Positions 11,334-22,005 of a DNA stretch of 64,000 bases are shown piece by piece. This stretch comes from Pseudomonas hormoni (GTDB taxonomy: Bacteria > Pseudomonadota > Gammaproteobacteria > Pseudomonadales > Pseudomonadaceae). The notes under the pieces were generated by a model, which was given only the letters and a program-made list of their open reading frames with translations, made no database searches and was not told the origin of the DNA. Where the stretch lies: assembly GCF_018502625.1 (NCBI RefSeq), contig NZ_CP075566.1:3334001-3398000 (forward strand). Direction: 5' to 3'. Made by a program: the position numbers and the translations under genes. How positions within the stretch are numbered: position 1 is the stretch's first letter; every line of letters begins with the position of its first letter.

Positions 11334-13183
11334 ATCTTCTCTATCTGACTTTCGTATTCCCTCTCATAGGTTTCCTGCTGCTGTCGTTCTCCCGTGGACG
11401 TCTCTCGGAAAACCTGTCGGCGCTGATCGGCGTCGGTTCCATCGGCTTGTCCGCCATCGTCACGGCCTACGTGATCTGGCAATTCAACGTCGCGCCACCT
11501 GAAGGCGGTCACTACACCCAGGTGTTGTGGCAGTGGATGGCGGTGGAAGGCTTCACGCCGAACTTCGCCCTGTACCTCGATGGTCTGTCCCTGACCATGC
11601 TCGGTGTCGTGGTCGGCGTCGGCTTCCTGATCCACCTGTTCGCGTCCTGGTACATGCGCGGTGAAGCCGGTTACTCGCGCTTCTTCGCCTACACCAACCT
11701 GTTTATCGCCAGCATGCTGTTCCTGGTGCTGGGCGATAACCTGTTGTTCCTGTACTTCGGCTGGGAAGGCGTGGGCCTGTGCTCTTACCTGTTGATCGGT
11801 TTCTACTACAGCAACCGCAACAACGGTAACGCCGCACTGAAAGCCTTTATCGTGACCCGCATCGGCGACGTGTTCATGGCCATCGGCCTGTTCATCCTGT
11901 TCGCCCAACTGGGCACGCTGAACGTCCAGGAACTGCTGGTGCTGGCACCGCAGAAATTCCAGGCCGGCGACTTCTGGATGGTCATGGCCACCCTGATGCT
12001 GCTGGGCGGCGCTGTCGGTAAATCCGCGCAACTGCCGCTGCAAACCTGGCTGGCGGATGCGATGGCCGGCCCTACCCCGGTTTCGGCACTGATCCACGCC
12101 GCGACCATGGTGACCGCCGGTGTCTACCTGATCGCCCGTACCCACGGTCTGTTCACCCTGGCGCCGGAGATCCTGCACCTGGTCGGCATCGTCGGCGGCG
12201 TGACCCTGGTTCTCGCCGGTTTTGCCGCACTGGTCCAGACCGACATCAAACGTATCCTCGCCTACTCGACCATGAGCCAGATCGGCTACATGTTCCTGGC
12301 GCTGGGCGTGGGTGCCTGGGATGGCGCGATCTTCCACCTGATGACCCACGCGTTCTTCAAGGCGTTGTTGTTCCTTGCGTCCGGTGCGGTGATCGTTGCC
12401 TGCCATCACGAGCAGAACATCTTCAAGATGGGCGGCCTGTGGAAGAAGCTGCCACTGGCCTACGCCAGCTTCATCGTCGGCGGCGCGGCCCTGGCGGCCC
12501 TGCCACTGGTGACTGCAGGCTTCTACTCCAAGGACGAAATCCTTTGGGAAGCGTTTGCCAGCGGCAACAACGGTCTGCTGTACGCCGGTCTGGTCGGTGC
12601 GTTCATGACCTCGCTGTACACCTTCCGCCTGATCTTCATCGCGTTCCACGGTGAAGCGAAGACTGAAGCGCACGCCGGTCACGGCATTGCTCACTGGCTG
12701 CCACTGTCGGTACTGATCGTATTGTCCACCGCCATTGGCGCGATGATCGTTCCGCCGCTGCACGGTGTGCTGCCACAAAGCGTCGGCCACGCCGGCGGCG
12801 AAGCCAAGCACAGTCTGGAAATCGCTTCGGGCGCCATCGCCCTGGCCGGTATCCTGCTGGCCGCGCTGCTGTTCCTCGGCAAGCGTCGTTTCGTCACTGC
12901 AATCGCCAACAGCGGCATCGGCCGCTTCCTTTCGGCCTGGTGGTTCGCTGCCTGGGGCTTCGACTGGATCTACGACAAACTGTTCGTCAAGCCATACCTG
13001 GCGATCAGCCACGTACTGCGCAAAGACCCGCTCGACCAGACCATCGGTCTGATCCCGCGTATGGCCAAAGGCGGTCACACCGCCCTGAGCCGTACCGAAA
13101 CCGGTCAACTGCGTTGGTACGCGGCCTCGATGGCAGCCGGCTCCGTGCTGGTCATCGGCGCCATCGTGCTGGTAGCGGTCTGA
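11330..13183 (+). CDS. nuoL: NADH-quinone oxidoreductase subunit L (proton pump)
   Basis: 617 residues, the distal antiporter-like subunit with about sixteen helices including the long lateral helix at the C-terminus. Landmarks include [20 protein letters not shown], with the pump Glu, and the [19 protein letters not shown] segment with the key Lys. Overlap with nuoK implies translational coupling. A 40-base gap precedes nuoM. Confidence 0.97.
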   Translation: MNLLYLTFVFPLIGFLLLSFSRGRLSENLSALIGVGSIGLSAIVTAYVIWQFNVAPPEGGHYTQVLWQWMAVEGFTPNFALYLDGLSLTMLGVVVGVGFLIHLFASWYMRGEAGYSRFFAYTNLFIASMLFLVLGDNLLFLYFGWEGVGLCSYLLIGFYYSNRNNGNAALKAFIVTRIGDVFMAIGLFILFAQLGTLNVQELLVLAPQKFQAGDFWMVMATLMLLGGAVGKSAQLPLQTWLADAMAGPTPVSALIHAATMVTAGVYLIARTHGLFTLAPEILHLVGIVGGVTLVLAGFAALVQTDIKRILAYSTMSQIGYMFLALGVGAWDGAIFHLMTHAFFKALLFLASGAVIVACHHEQNIFKMGGLWKKLPLAYASFIVGGAALAALPLVTAGFYSKDEILWEAFASGNNGLLYAGLVGAFMTSLYTFRLIFIAFHGEAKTEAHAGHGIAHWLPLSVLIVLSTAIGAMIVPPLHGVLPQSVGHAGGEAKHSLEIASGAIALAGILLAALLFLGKRRFVTAIANSGIGRFLSAWWFAAWGFDWIYDKLFVKPYLAISHVLRKDPLDQTIGLIPRMAKGGHTALSRTETGQLRWYAASMAAGSVLVIGAIVLVAV

Positions 13184-13223
13184 ATATGAACCTTGCGAAC
13201 TTGCGAAAGGAATTGAGCCCGTC

Positions 13224-14756
13224 ATGATTCTGCCTTGGCTAATCCTGATCCCCTTCATCGGCGGCCTGCTGTGCTGGATGGGTGAGCGCTTCGGCGCCAC
13301 CCTCCCCCGCTGGATTGCGCTGATCACCATGTCCCTGTTGCTCTCCCTCGGCCTCTGGCTGTGGGCCAACGGTGACTATTCATTTGCCCCGGCGCCTGGC
13401 GCCGACCCGACCTGGGCGCTTGAGTTCAAGCACATCTGGATCGAGCGCTTCGGCATCAGCGTGCACCTGGCCCTCGACGGCCTGTCGCTGCTGATGATCA
13501 TGCTGACCGGTCTGCTGGGCGTACTCTCGGTCCTCTGCTCGTGGAAAGAGATTCAACGTCACGTTGGCTTCTTCCACCTGAACCTGATGTGGATCCTGGG
13601 CGGTGTCGTCGGCGTGTTCCTCGCCCTCGACCTGTTCATGTTCTTCTTCTTCTGGGAAATGATGCTGGTGCCGATGTACTTCCTCATCGCGCTCTGGGGT
13701 CACAGTTCTTCGGACGGCAAGAAAACCCGGATCTACGCGGCGACCAAGTTCTTCATCTTCACTCAGGCTTCCGGCCTGATCATGCTGGTGGCGATCCTCG
13801 GTCTGGTTCTGGTCAACTTCAACGACACCGGCGTGATTACCTTCAACTACGCCGACCTGTTGAAAACCAAGATGTCGCTGACCACCGAGTACATCCTGAT
13901 GCTCGGTTTCTTCATCGCCTTCGCGGTGAAGCTGCCAGTGGTGCCGTTCCACTCCTGGTTGCCTGACGCTCACGCCCAGGCGCCAACCGCGGGTTCGGTC
14001 GACCTGGCCGGTATCCTGTTGAAAACCGCTGCTTACGGTCTGCTGCGTTTCGCCCTGCCGCTGTTCCCGAATGCCTCGGCCGAGTTCGCGCCGATCGCCA
14101 TGACCCTCGGTCTGATCGGGATCTTCTACGGCGCGTTCCTGGCCTTCGCACAAACCGACATCAAGCGTCTGATCGCCTTCTCGTCCGTTTCCCACATGGG
14201 CTTCGTACTGATCGGCATCTACTCCGGCAGCCAACTGGCGCTGCAGGGCGCGGTGATGCAGATGTTGGCGCACGGTCTGTCGGCCGCGGCACTCTTTATC
14301 CTCAGTGGTCAACTGTACGAGCGCACCCATACCCGCGACATGCGTGAAATGGGTGGCCTGTGGTCGAAGATCGCTTACCTGCCAGCCCTCAGCCTGTTCT
14401 TTGCAGCGGCGTCCCTGGGCTTGCCGGGTACCGGTAACTTCGTCGGTGAGTTCCTGATCCTGATCGGCACCTTCCCCGCTGCGCCTTTGGTCACCATCAT
14501 CGCGACGTCGGGCCTGGTGTTCGGTTCGGTCTACTCGCTGATCATGATCCACCGTGCGTATTTCGGTCCGGCCAAATCGGACGCGGTACTGCATGGCATG
14601 GACGGTCGCGAACTGATCATGGTGGTCGGGCTTGCGGCGCTGCTGATCTACATCGGCGTGTACCCGCAACCGTTCCTCGATACCTCTGCCGCGACGATGC
14701 ATGGCGTGCAGCAATGGCTCGGCACCGCCTTCACTCAACTCGCTTCGGCCCGGTAA
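13224..14756 (+). CDS. nuoM: NADH-quinone oxidoreductase subunit M (proton pump)
   Basis: 510 residues with about fourteen membrane helices, antiporter-like pump in the middle of the membrane arm. The family segments [20 protein letters not shown] (pump Glu) and [19 protein letters not shown] (pump Lys) are present. The start [11 protein letters not shown] at 13224 has AAAGGAATTG upstream. Confidence 0.97.
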   Translation: MILPWLILIPFIGGLLCWMGERFGATLPRWIALITMSLLLSLGLWLWANGDYSFAPAPGADPTWALEFKHIWIERFGISVHLALDGLSLLMIMLTGLLGVLSVLCSWKEIQRHVGFFHLNLMWILGGVVGVFLALDLFMFFFFWEMMLVPMYFLIALWGHSSSDGKKTRIYAATKFFIFTQASGLIMLVAILGLVLVNFNDTGVITFNYADLLKTKMSLTTEYILMLGFFIAFAVKLPVVPFHSWLPDAHAQAPTAGSVDLAGILLKTAAYGLLRFALPLFPNASAEFAPIAMTLGLIGIFYGAFLAFAQTDIKRLIAFSSVSHMGFVLIGIYSGSQLALQGAVMQMLAHGLSAAALFILSGQLYERTHTRDMREMGGLWSKIAYLPALSLFFAAASLGLPGTGNFVGEFLILIGTFPAAPLVTIIATSGLVFGSVYSLIMIHRAYFGPAKSDAVLHGMDGRELIMVVGLAALLIYIGVYPQPFLDTSAATMHGVQQWLGTAFTQLASAR

Positions 14757-14763
14757 GAGCGCT

Positions 14764-16227
14764 ATGGAATTCACGACTCAACACTTTATCGCGCTAGCGC
14801 CGTTGTTGATCACCAGCGCCACGATCATCGTGGTGATGCTGGCGATCGCCTGGCGCCGCAACCACTCGCAGACCTTCCTGATTTCCGTGGCGGGTCTGAA
14901 CCTGGCGCTGCTGTCGATCCTGCCAGCCCTGAAAGTCGCGCCACTGGCGGTGACTCCACTGCTGCAGATCGATAACTTCGCCTGCTTGTACATGGCGCTG
15001 ATCCTGGTCGCCACCCTCGCTTGTGTGACCCTCGCCCACGCCTACCTCGGCGATGGCGGTTCGGGTTACCCGGGCAACCGCGAAGAACTGTACCTGCTGA
15101 TCCTGATGGCCGCCGCCGGTGGCCTGGTTCTGGTCAGCGCGCAGCACCTGGCCGGGTTGTTCATCGGCCTGGAACTGTTGTCGGTGCCGGTCTACGGCCT
15201 GGTGGCTTACGCCTTCTTCAACAAGCGTTCGCTGGAAGCCGGTATCAAGTACATGGTGCTGTCGGCCGCCGGTTCCGCGTTCCTGTTGTTCGGTATGGCC
15301 CTGCTCTACGCCGACTCCGGCAGCCTGAGCTTCGTCGGCATCGGCCAGGCCCTCGCGGCCACCGGCCTGCCAAGCTCGCTGGCGCAACTGGGCCTGGGCA
15401 TGATGCTGATCGGTCTGGCGTTCAAACTGTCGCTGGTGCCGTTCCACCTCTGGACCCCGGACGTTTACGAAGGTGCTCCGGCACCGGTGGCGGCGTTCCT
15501 GGCGACCGCTTCCAAAGTCGCGGTGTTCGCGGTGATGGTGCGTCTGTTCCAGATCTCGCCAGCGGCGAGCAGCGGTGTACTCAGCGACGTGCTGACCATC
15601 ATCGCCATCGCCTCGATCCTGTTCGGTAACCTGCTGGCACTGACCCAGAGCAACCTCAAGCGTCTGCTGGGTTATTCGTCCATCGCTCACTTCGGTTACC
15701 TGCTGATCGCCCTGGTGGCGAGCAAGGGTCTGGCCGTGGAAGCCATTGGCGTGTACCTGGTCACCTATGTGATCACCAGCCTCGGCGCGTTCGGCGTGAT
15801 CACCCTGATGTCCTCGCCGTACAACGGCCGTGACGCCGATGCCCTGTACGAATACCGAGGCCTGTTCTGGCGCCGTCCGTACCTGACCGCCGTCCTGACC
15901 GTGATGATGCTGTCCCTGGCCGGTATCCCGCTGACTGCGGGCTTCATCGGCAAGTTCTACATCATCGCCACCGGTGTCGAGTCGCACCAATGGTGGCTGG
16001 TCGGTTCCCTGGTACTGGGCAGCGCCATCGGCGTGTTCTACTACCTGCGCGTCATGGTCACCCTGTACCTGATGGAGCCAAACCTGCGTCGCCACGATGC
16101 GCAACTGCACTGGGAACAACGTGCAGGCGGCGTGATGCTGCTGGCCATCGCCGTACTGGCGTTCTTCCTCGGGCTGTATCCGCAGCCGTTGCTGGCACTG
16201 GTTCAGCAGTCGGGGTTGGCGGGTTGA
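14764..16227 (+). CDS. nuoN: NADH-quinone oxidoreductase subunit N (proton pump)
   Basis: 487 residues, third antiporter-like pump subunit and last gene of the operon. [17 protein letters not shown] and [20 protein letters not shown] carry the pump Glu and Lys. The frame is open from 14701, but ATG 14764 ([11 protein letters not shown]) is taken: it lies 7 bases after the nuoM stop with TAAGAG before it and gives the family length. A UUCG-loop terminator follows. Confidence 0.96.
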   Translation: MEFTTQHFIALAPLLITSATIIVVMLAIAWRRNHSQTFLISVAGLNLALLSILPALKVAPLAVTPLLQIDNFACLYMALILVATLACVTLAHAYLGDGGSGYPGNREELYLLILMAAAGGLVLVSAQHLAGLFIGLELLSVPVYGLVAYAFFNKRSLEAGIKYMVLSAAGSAFLLFGMALLYADSGSLSFVGIGQALAATGLPSSLAQLGLGMMLIGLAFKLSLVPFHLWTPDVYEGAPAPVAAFLATASKVAVFAVMVRLFQISPAASSGVLSDVLTIIAIASILFGNLLALTQSNLKRLLGYSSIAHFGYLLIALVASKGLAVEAIGVYLVTYVITSLGAFGVITLMSSPYNGRDADALYEYRGLFWRRPYLTAVLTVMMLSLAGIPLTAGFIGKFYIIATGVESHQWWLVGSLVLGSAIGVFYYLRVMVTLYLMEPNLRRHDAQLHWEQRAGGVMLLAIAVLAFFLGLYPQPLLALVQQSGLAG

Positions 16228-16255
16228 TCGTTTAGCGATACCCGGTAGAAAACAG

Positions 16256-16282
16256 AAACGGCACCTTCGGGTGCCGTTTTTG
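16256..16282 (+). terminator. Terminator of the nuo operon
   Basis: AAACGGCACC/GGTGCCGTTT stem closed by a TTCG tetraloop and followed by T residues, 28 bases after nuoN. It is also the first feature of the 288-bp unit that is then repeated, so near-identical hairpins recur at about 16545 and 16833, with a variant at 17121. Confidence 0.9.
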
Positions 16283-17140
16283 CGTTTGAGGGTTATAGAA
16301 ACCTGTGGCGAGGGAGCTTGCTCCCGTTGGACTGCGCAGCAGTCCCACTTTCAGTGAACACGGTGTGTCAGTTCAACCACAGCAGGTTGAAGTTAGCGCC
16401 TGCTTCGCAGCCGAGCGGGAGCAAGCTCCCTCGCCACAGGTAATCTGTTGTCCTGATGACTATGTTTAGACTGGAGAACGGTGTTGTCTCAGATGGCCCC
16501 ATCGCGAGCTTGCCCGCGAAAGCGGTGGCACAGGCACCAACAAAAACGGCACCCTCGGGTGCCGTTTTTGCGTTTGAGGGTTATAGAAACCTGTGGCGAG
16601 GGAGCTTGCTCCCGTTGGACTGCGCAGCAGTCCCACTTTCAGTGAACACGGTGTGTCAGTTCAACCACAGCAGGTTGAAGTTAGCGCCTGCTTCGCAGCC
16701 GAGCGGGAGCAAGCTCCCTCGCCACAGGTAATCTGTTGTCCTGATGACTATGTTTAGACTGGAGAACGGTGTTGTCTCAGATGGCCTCTTCGCGAGCTTG
16801 CCCGCGAAAGCGGTGGCGCAGGCACCAACAAAAACGGCACCTTCGGGTGCCGTTTTTGCGTTTGAGGGTTATAGAAACCTGTGGCGAGGGAGCTTGCTCC
16901 CGTTGGACTGCGCAGCAGTCCCACTTTCAGTGAACACGGTGTGTCAGTTCAACCACAGCAGGTTGAAGTTAGCGCCTGCTTCGCAGCCGAGCGGGAGCAA
17001 GCTCCCTCGCCACAGGTAATCTGTTGTCCTGATGACTATGTTTAGACTGGAGAACGGTGTTGTCTCAGATGGCCTCTTCGCGAGCTTGCCCGCGAAAGCG
17101 GTGGCACAGGCACCAAAAAAAACGGCACCTTCCGGTGCCG
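16261..17140. repeat. 288-bp tandem repeat, three units plus a stub
   Basis: Units at 16261-16548, 16549-16836 and 16837-17124 are almost identical, with only a handful of substitutions (for example CTTCGG/CCTCGG in the hairpin loop region and CCCCATCGCG/CCTCTTCGCG before the third element). A 16-base stub follows to 17140. Each unit holds a terminator hairpin, an inverted REP pair (in unit 1 at 16302-16440, arms starting CCTGTGGCGAGGGAGC) and another REP core CGCGAGCTTGCCCGCGAA. It fills the space between the convergent nuo and ABC operons. No convincing gene is present; the repeated 91-codon open frames only follow from the duplication. Confidence 0.97.
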
Positions 17141-17142
17141 TT
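17115..17142 (-). terminator. Terminator of the ABC importer operon
   Basis: On the minus strand AACGGCACC/GGTGCCGTT stem with four-base loop and a run of eight T (the A-run 17115-17122 on the given strand), 20 bases after the last gene. It is the degenerate fourth copy of the repeat-borne hairpin. Confidence 0.85.
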
Positions 17143-17162
17143 CGCCTTTCACAGTCCAACCA

Positions 17163-18905
17163 TTACTTACGCGCGTCTGCCCATGATTTCAGCAGTTCGT
17201 TGTAGTTCACGGTTTCACCCTTAGGCTTCTCGTTCGCCAGTTTCGGTTTCGGTGCACCCGGCTGATCGAACCAGTATTGCGCGTCGCGCTCAGGGTTCAT
17301 TTTCGGTGCGCAGGTGGTTTGTGCCTTCGAGCGTTCCAGACGGGACATGATCGCGTCCTGATCCTTGGCCAGACCGTCGAGTGCCTGTTGCGGGGTTTTC
17401 TCGCCGCTGGCGGCTTCGGCGATGTGGCTCCACCACAGTTGCGCCAGACGCGGATAGTCCGGCACGTTGGTCCCGGTCGGGGTCCATTGCACACGGGCCG
17501 GGCTGCGATAGAACTCCACCAGGCCACCGAGTTTCGGTGCCAGGTCGGTCATGGCTTGCGAGTTGATGTCCGACTCGCGGATCGGGGTCAGGCCGACAAT
17601 GGTTTTCTTCAGCGAAACGGTTTTCGACGTCACGAACTGCGCATAGAGCCAGGCGGCGAGCTTCTGTTTCTCAGGCGTGGACTTCATGAACGTCCAGGAA
17701 CCCACGTCCTGATACCCCAGCTTCATGCCCTCTTCCCAGTACGGCCCACGTGGTGATGGCGCCATGCGCCATTTCGGTGTGCCGTCGGCGTTCATCACCG
17801 CCAGACCCGGTTTGGTCATGTCGGCGGTGAACGCGGTGTACCAGAAGATCTGCTGGGCGATGTTGCCCTGGGACGGCACCGGACCGGATTCGGAGAAGGT
17901 CATGCCCGCCGCTTCCGGTGGCGCGTACTTCTTCAGCCAGTCGACGTATTTGGTGGTGGCAAACACGGCCGCCGGGCCGTTGGTGTCGCCGCCGCGGGTT
18001 ACGCTGGAGCCCACCGGATGGCAGTCCTCGACGCGGATGCCCCACTCGTCCACCGGCAAACCGTTGGGGATGCCTTTGTCGCCAGCACCGGCCATGGAGA
18101 ACCAGGCGTCGGTGAAGCGCCAACCCAGGGACGGGTCTTTCTTGCCGTAGTCCATGTGCCCGTAAACGCGCTTGCCGTCGATTTCCTTGACGTCTTCGCT
18201 GAAGAACTTGGCGATGTCTTCATAGGCCGACCAGTTCACCGGTACGCCCAACTCGTAGCCGTACTTTTCCTTGAACTTGGCTTTCAGGTCCGCGCGTTCG
18301 AACCAGTCGGCGCGAAACCAGTACAGGTTGGCGAACTGCTGGTCGGGCAACTGATAGATCTTGCCGTCCGGCGCGGTGGTGAAGGAGATGCCGATAAAGT
18401 CTTTGATATCGAGTGTCGGCGAGGTGAAGTTCTTGCCCTCGTTGGCCATCAGGTCGGTGATCGACTCGGTCTTGCCGTAGCGAAAGTGCGTACCGATCAG
18501 GTCCGAGTCGTTGACCCAGCCGTCATAGATGTTTTTGTCCGATTGCATCTGGGTCTGCAGCTTTTCCACCACGTCGCCTTCCTGCAGCAGGTCGTGGGTC
18601 AGCTTGATCCCCGTGATCTCGGTAAAGGCCTTGGCCAGCGTTTTCGACTCATACTCGTGGGTGGCGATGGTTTCCGACACCACCTTGATGCTCATCCCGC
18701 GAAACGGCTCGGCCGCCTTGATGAACCACTTCAGCTCTTCGAGTTGTTGTTCGGCCGTCAGCGTGGACGGCTTGAATTCACTGCCGATCCATTTCTTCGC
18801 GGCGTCTTCATAGGCATCGGCCCAGGCCGAAGCGCTCAAACCGCTGAGTGCCAGCATGGCTGCCAATGAAATGCTATGTCGCAGCTTATTGTTTTTGTCG
18901 AACAT
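17163..18905 (-). CDS. ABC importer substrate-binding protein, GlpV-like
   Basis: 580 residues, periplasmic binding protein of a carbohydrate/polyol importer. Signal peptide at residues 1-26 (ISLAAMLALSGLSASAWA) with likely cleavage after AWA. Its unusual size for a binding protein and its neighbours (two ATPases, two permeases, DUF2160) match the GlpSTPQUV-type systems described for glycerol uptake in rhizobia. ATG at 18905 is chosen because AGGAGGTCTCT directly precedes it and a signal peptide follows; the frame is open further upstream without these signs. Substrate is inferred by family only; another small polyol or alcohol is possible. Confidence 0.85.
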   Translation of the reverse strand: MFDKNNKLRHSISLAAMLALSGLSASAWADAYEDAAKKWIGSEFKPSTLTAEQQLEELKWFIKAAEPFRGMSIKVVSETIATHEYESKTLAKAFTEITGIKLTHDLLQEGDVVEKLQTQMQSDKNIYDGWVNDSDLIGTHFRYGKTESITDLMANEGKNFTSPTLDIKDFIGISFTTAPDGKIYQLPDQQFANLYWFRADWFERADLKAKFKEKYGYELGVPVNWSAYEDIAKFFSEDVKEIDGKRVYGHMDYGKKDPSLGWRFTDAWFSMAGAGDKGIPNGLPVDEWGIRVEDCHPVGSSVTRGGDTNGPAAVFATTKYVDWLKKYAPPEAAGMTFSESGPVPSQGNIAQQIFWYTAFTADMTKPGLAVMNADGTPKWRMAPSPRGPYWEEGMKLGYQDVGSWTFMKSTPEKQKLAAWLYAQFVTSKTVSLKKTIVGLTPIRESDINSQAMTDLAPKLGGLVEFYRSPARVQWTPTGTNVPDYPRLAQLWWSHIAEAASGEKTPQQALDGLAKDQDAIMSRLERSKAQTTCAPKMNPERDAQYWFDQPGAPKPKLANEKPKGETVNYNELLKSWADARK

Positions 18906-18952
18906 AGAGACCTCCTTATTGGGTTTCGGAGCAACATTGCCGAGCGACTCGA

Positions 18953-19228
18953 CTAGCCCCAACGCATCACAGCCAACAGCCACACCAGGGACAACGCGGA
19001 CGCTACCCAGATGCTCCAGTCGGTGACGCCGATTACCAGCAAATGCAGGTAGGCGCTGCCGAGAAGACCGATAAACAGCCGATCGCCACGGGTGGTGGCA
19101 ATCGGCAAAAAACCACGCCGAAGAATGCTCGGCGAACGCAACTCCCAGGTCGTCATGCCGACCAGGATCAAGGCAATGACACAGAAAAACGTTGCCGTCG
19201 GGACGGTCCAGCTCATCCATTCCATCAT
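18953..19228 (-). CDS. Small DUF2160-type membrane protein of the ABC importer
   Basis: About 91 residues with three likely membrane helices (TVPTATFFCVIALILVGM, RLFIGLLGSAYLHLLVIGV, IWVASALSLVWLLAVM). A protein of this family is encoded with GlpV-type importers, between permease and binding-protein genes, as here. Its job is not known; it may be an accessory subunit of the permease. Two adjacent ATG codons, 19228 and 19225, share the GAGGAA site upstream. The longer frame to 19282 runs into the permease gene and is less likely. Confidence 0.75.
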   Translation of the reverse strand: MMEWMSWTVPTATFFCVIALILVGMTTWELRSPSILRRGFLPIATTRGDRLFIGLLGSAYLHLLVIGVTDWSIWVASALSLVWLLAVMRWG

Positions 19229-19235
19229 CAGTTCC

Positions 19236-20036
<801 letters not shown>

Positions 20037-20044
20037 GGCAGACC

Positions 20045-20911
20045 TCAGCGGTTGGCGTCAGAGTGAGTCATGGCGGTGTAGAACAGCCAGGACACCAACA
20101 GGATGATCAGGAAATACACCAGCGAGAAAGCCGCCGCGGGGCCGAGGTCGAACTGCCCGATGGCCATCTGCGTCAGGGTCTGGCTGAGGAAGGTCGTGGC
20201 ATTTCCCGGCCCGCCGCCCGTGAGCACGAACGGCTCGGTGTAGATCATGAAACTGTCCATGAACCGCAGCATCACCGCGATCAACAGCACGCTCTTGAGC
20301 TTGGGCAACTGGATGTGTCGGAAAACCGCCCAGGCGGATGCCCGATCAATCCGGGCTGCCTGGTAATACACGTCCGGAATCGCCCGCAGACCTGAGAAAC
20401 ACAGCAACGCCACCAACGACGTCCAGTGCCAGACGTCCATCACCAGCACCGTGACCCAGGCGTCCATGGTGTTGGCCGCATAGTTGTAGCTGATCCCCAT
20501 CGCATTGAGGCTCGACCCGAGCAAACCAATGTCGGCCCGGCCGAAAATCTGCCAGATCGTCCCGACCACGTTCCACGGAATCAGCAGCGGAATCGCCAGA
20601 ATGATCAGCACCAACGATGACCAGCGACCCTTGGTCGGCATGGTCAGGGCGATGGCGATGCCCAGCGGGATTTCGATCAGCAACACACAACCGGAGTAGA
20701 TGAACTGACGGAGCAGCGAGTCGTGCAGCCGTGGGTCGAGCAGCACCTGCTTGTACCAGTCGGCGCCGACGAAGTAGCGGCTGGACTGGTCGAAGATGTC
20801 CTGCACCGAATAGTTGACCACGGTCATCATCGGGATCACCGCACTGAACGCCACCAGCAAAAACACCGGCAGGACCAGCCACCAGGCCTTGTTGTTCTGC
20901 ACCTTGTTCAT
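20045..20911 (-). CDS. ABC importer permease, GlpP-like
   Basis: 288 residues, MalF-type permease with about six helices; the EAA-like loop is at ALRAIPDVYYQAARIDRASA. The start overlaps the stop of the ATPase gene by four bases (20908-20911), which suggests translational coupling. Forms the membrane channel with the following permease. Confidence 0.92.
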   Translation of the reverse strand: MNKVQNNKAWWLVLPVFLLVAFSAVIPMMTVVNYSVQDIFDQSSRYFVGADWYKQVLLDPRLHDSLLRQFIYSGCVLLIEIPLGIAIALTMPTKGRWSSLVLIILAIPLLIPWNVVGTIWQIFGRADIGLLGSSLNAMGISYNYAANTMDAWVTVLVMDVWHWTSLVALLCFSGLRAIPDVYYQAARIDRASAWAVFRHIQLPKLKSVLLIAVMLRFMDSFMIYTEPFVLTGGGPGNATTFLSQTLTQMAIGQFDLGPAAAFSLVYFLIILLVSWLFYTAMTHSDANR

Positions 20912-22005
20912 GGCAGCACCTCCAGCAGGTAATCATCGGCGTAGACCATCAACCACTGTGCCGGGAAGCTGATGTACGCCGTGCCTTCCGGCACCGGTTT
21001 GTCCTCGGCCAGGCGCACTTTCAACGGCGCGCCGTCGAGGTTGAGGGTCATGATCTTGTAGGTGCCGAGGTCTTCGACGTGTATGACCTGTGCCTGCATC
21101 GCGTCATCAAACGGCTCGTCCCACACATGCACGAACTCCGGACGGATGCCGACCTTCAGGGTTTTCCACTCGGACTCAGCGATGCGTTGCTGCTGCGCCT
21201 CGGACAACGGCAAGTGCGTCGAGGCGAATCCGACGCCACCCGGTTGCGGCTGCACCTCGATCAGGTTCATCCCCGGGCTGCCGATGAAGTAGCCGACAAA
21301 TGTGTGGCTCGGCCGCTCGAACAATTCTCGCGGCGTACCGAATTGCACGATCTGCCCGCCGTACATCACCGCAATCTTGTCGGCGAAGGTCGAGGCCTCC
21401 AGTTGATCGTGGGTGACGTAGACCATGGTGATGTTGAACTGCTCGTGGATCTGCTTGAGCTTGCGCCGCAGCTTCCACTTCAGGTGCGGGTCGATCACGG
21501 TCAGCGGTTCATCGAACAGGATGGCCGAGACGTCATCACGCACCAATCCGCGGCCCATGGAGACTTTCTGTTTTTCGTCGGCGGTGAGGTTGCGCGCCTT
21601 TTTGCTCAGCAGCGCCTGGAGGTCGAGGACCTCGGCAATTTCCTGCACCTTGCTGTGAATTTTCGCTTCGGCCATGCCCTGATTGCGCAGTGGGAAGGCC
21701 AGGTTGTCGAACACCGTCATGGTGTCGTAGACCACTGGAAACTGGAAAACCTGGGCGATGTTGCGCTTCTCGGGGGTCAGGTCGTTGACCACTTTGCTGT
21801 CGAACAGCACCTGGCCCTGGGACGGGCTGAGCAACCCGGAAATGATGTTGAGCAACGTCGACTTGCCGCAGCCCGAAGGCCCGAGCAAGGCGTAAGCACC
21901 GCCCTGCTCCCAGACGTGATCCATCTCGCGGATCGCGTAATCCTCGGGGCCGGTCGGCGTGCTGGTGTAGCTGTGGGCGAGGTGCTGCAATCGGATTTCG
22001 GCCAT
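20908..22005 (-). CDS. ABC importer ATP-binding protein with degenerate signature, GlpT-like
   Basis: 365 residues. Walker A GPSGCGKS at 42-49 and Walker B AILFDEP near 161-167 are intact, but the ABC signature is LTADEKQKVSMGRGL (about 140-154) instead of LSGGQ. The C-terminal third is the regulatory OB-like (TOBE) region usual in sugar importers. Start overlaps the stop of the other ATPase by one base. With that partner it probably forms an asymmetric ATPase pair in which only one composite site is fully canonical. Confidence 0.9.
   Translation of the reverse strand: MAEIRLQHLAHSYTSTPTGPEDYAIREMDHVWEQGGAYALLGPSGCGKSTLLNIISGLLSPSQGQVLFDSKVVNDLTPEKRNIAQVFQFPVVYDTMTVFDNLAFPLRNQGMAEAKIHSKVQEIAEVLDLQALLSKKARNLTADEKQKVSMGRGLVRDDVSAILFDEPLTVIDPHLKWKLRRKLKQIHEQFNITMVYVTHDQLEASTFADKIAVMYGGQIVQFGTPRELFERPSHTFVGYFIGSPGMNLIEVQPQPGGVGFASTHLPLSEAQQQRIAESEWKTLKVGIRPEFVHVWDEPFDDAMQAQVIHVEDLGTYKIMTLNLDGAPLKVRLAEDKPVPEGTAYISFPAQWLMVYADDYLLEVLP

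Noticed and set aside
6347..13369. Very long minus-strand open frames opposite nuoG-nuoM (for example 6347-8671, 8734-11019, 10979-13369)
   Set aside because: They mirror the codon bias of GC-rich genes; composition is low-complexity (rich in Gln, His, Asp, Arg), there are no family motifs, and real conserved genes occupy the other strand.
16456..17019. Two nearly identical 91-codon open frames (16456-16731 and 16744-17019) as a duplicated gene
   Set aside because: They lie wholly in the 288-bp repeat, run through REP arms and a terminator hairpin, have no ribosome binding site, and their duplication follows from the repeat itself.
16261..17124. CRISPR array
   Set aside because: The repeat unit is 288 bp with no unique spacers and is made of REP and terminator sequence; no cas genes are near.
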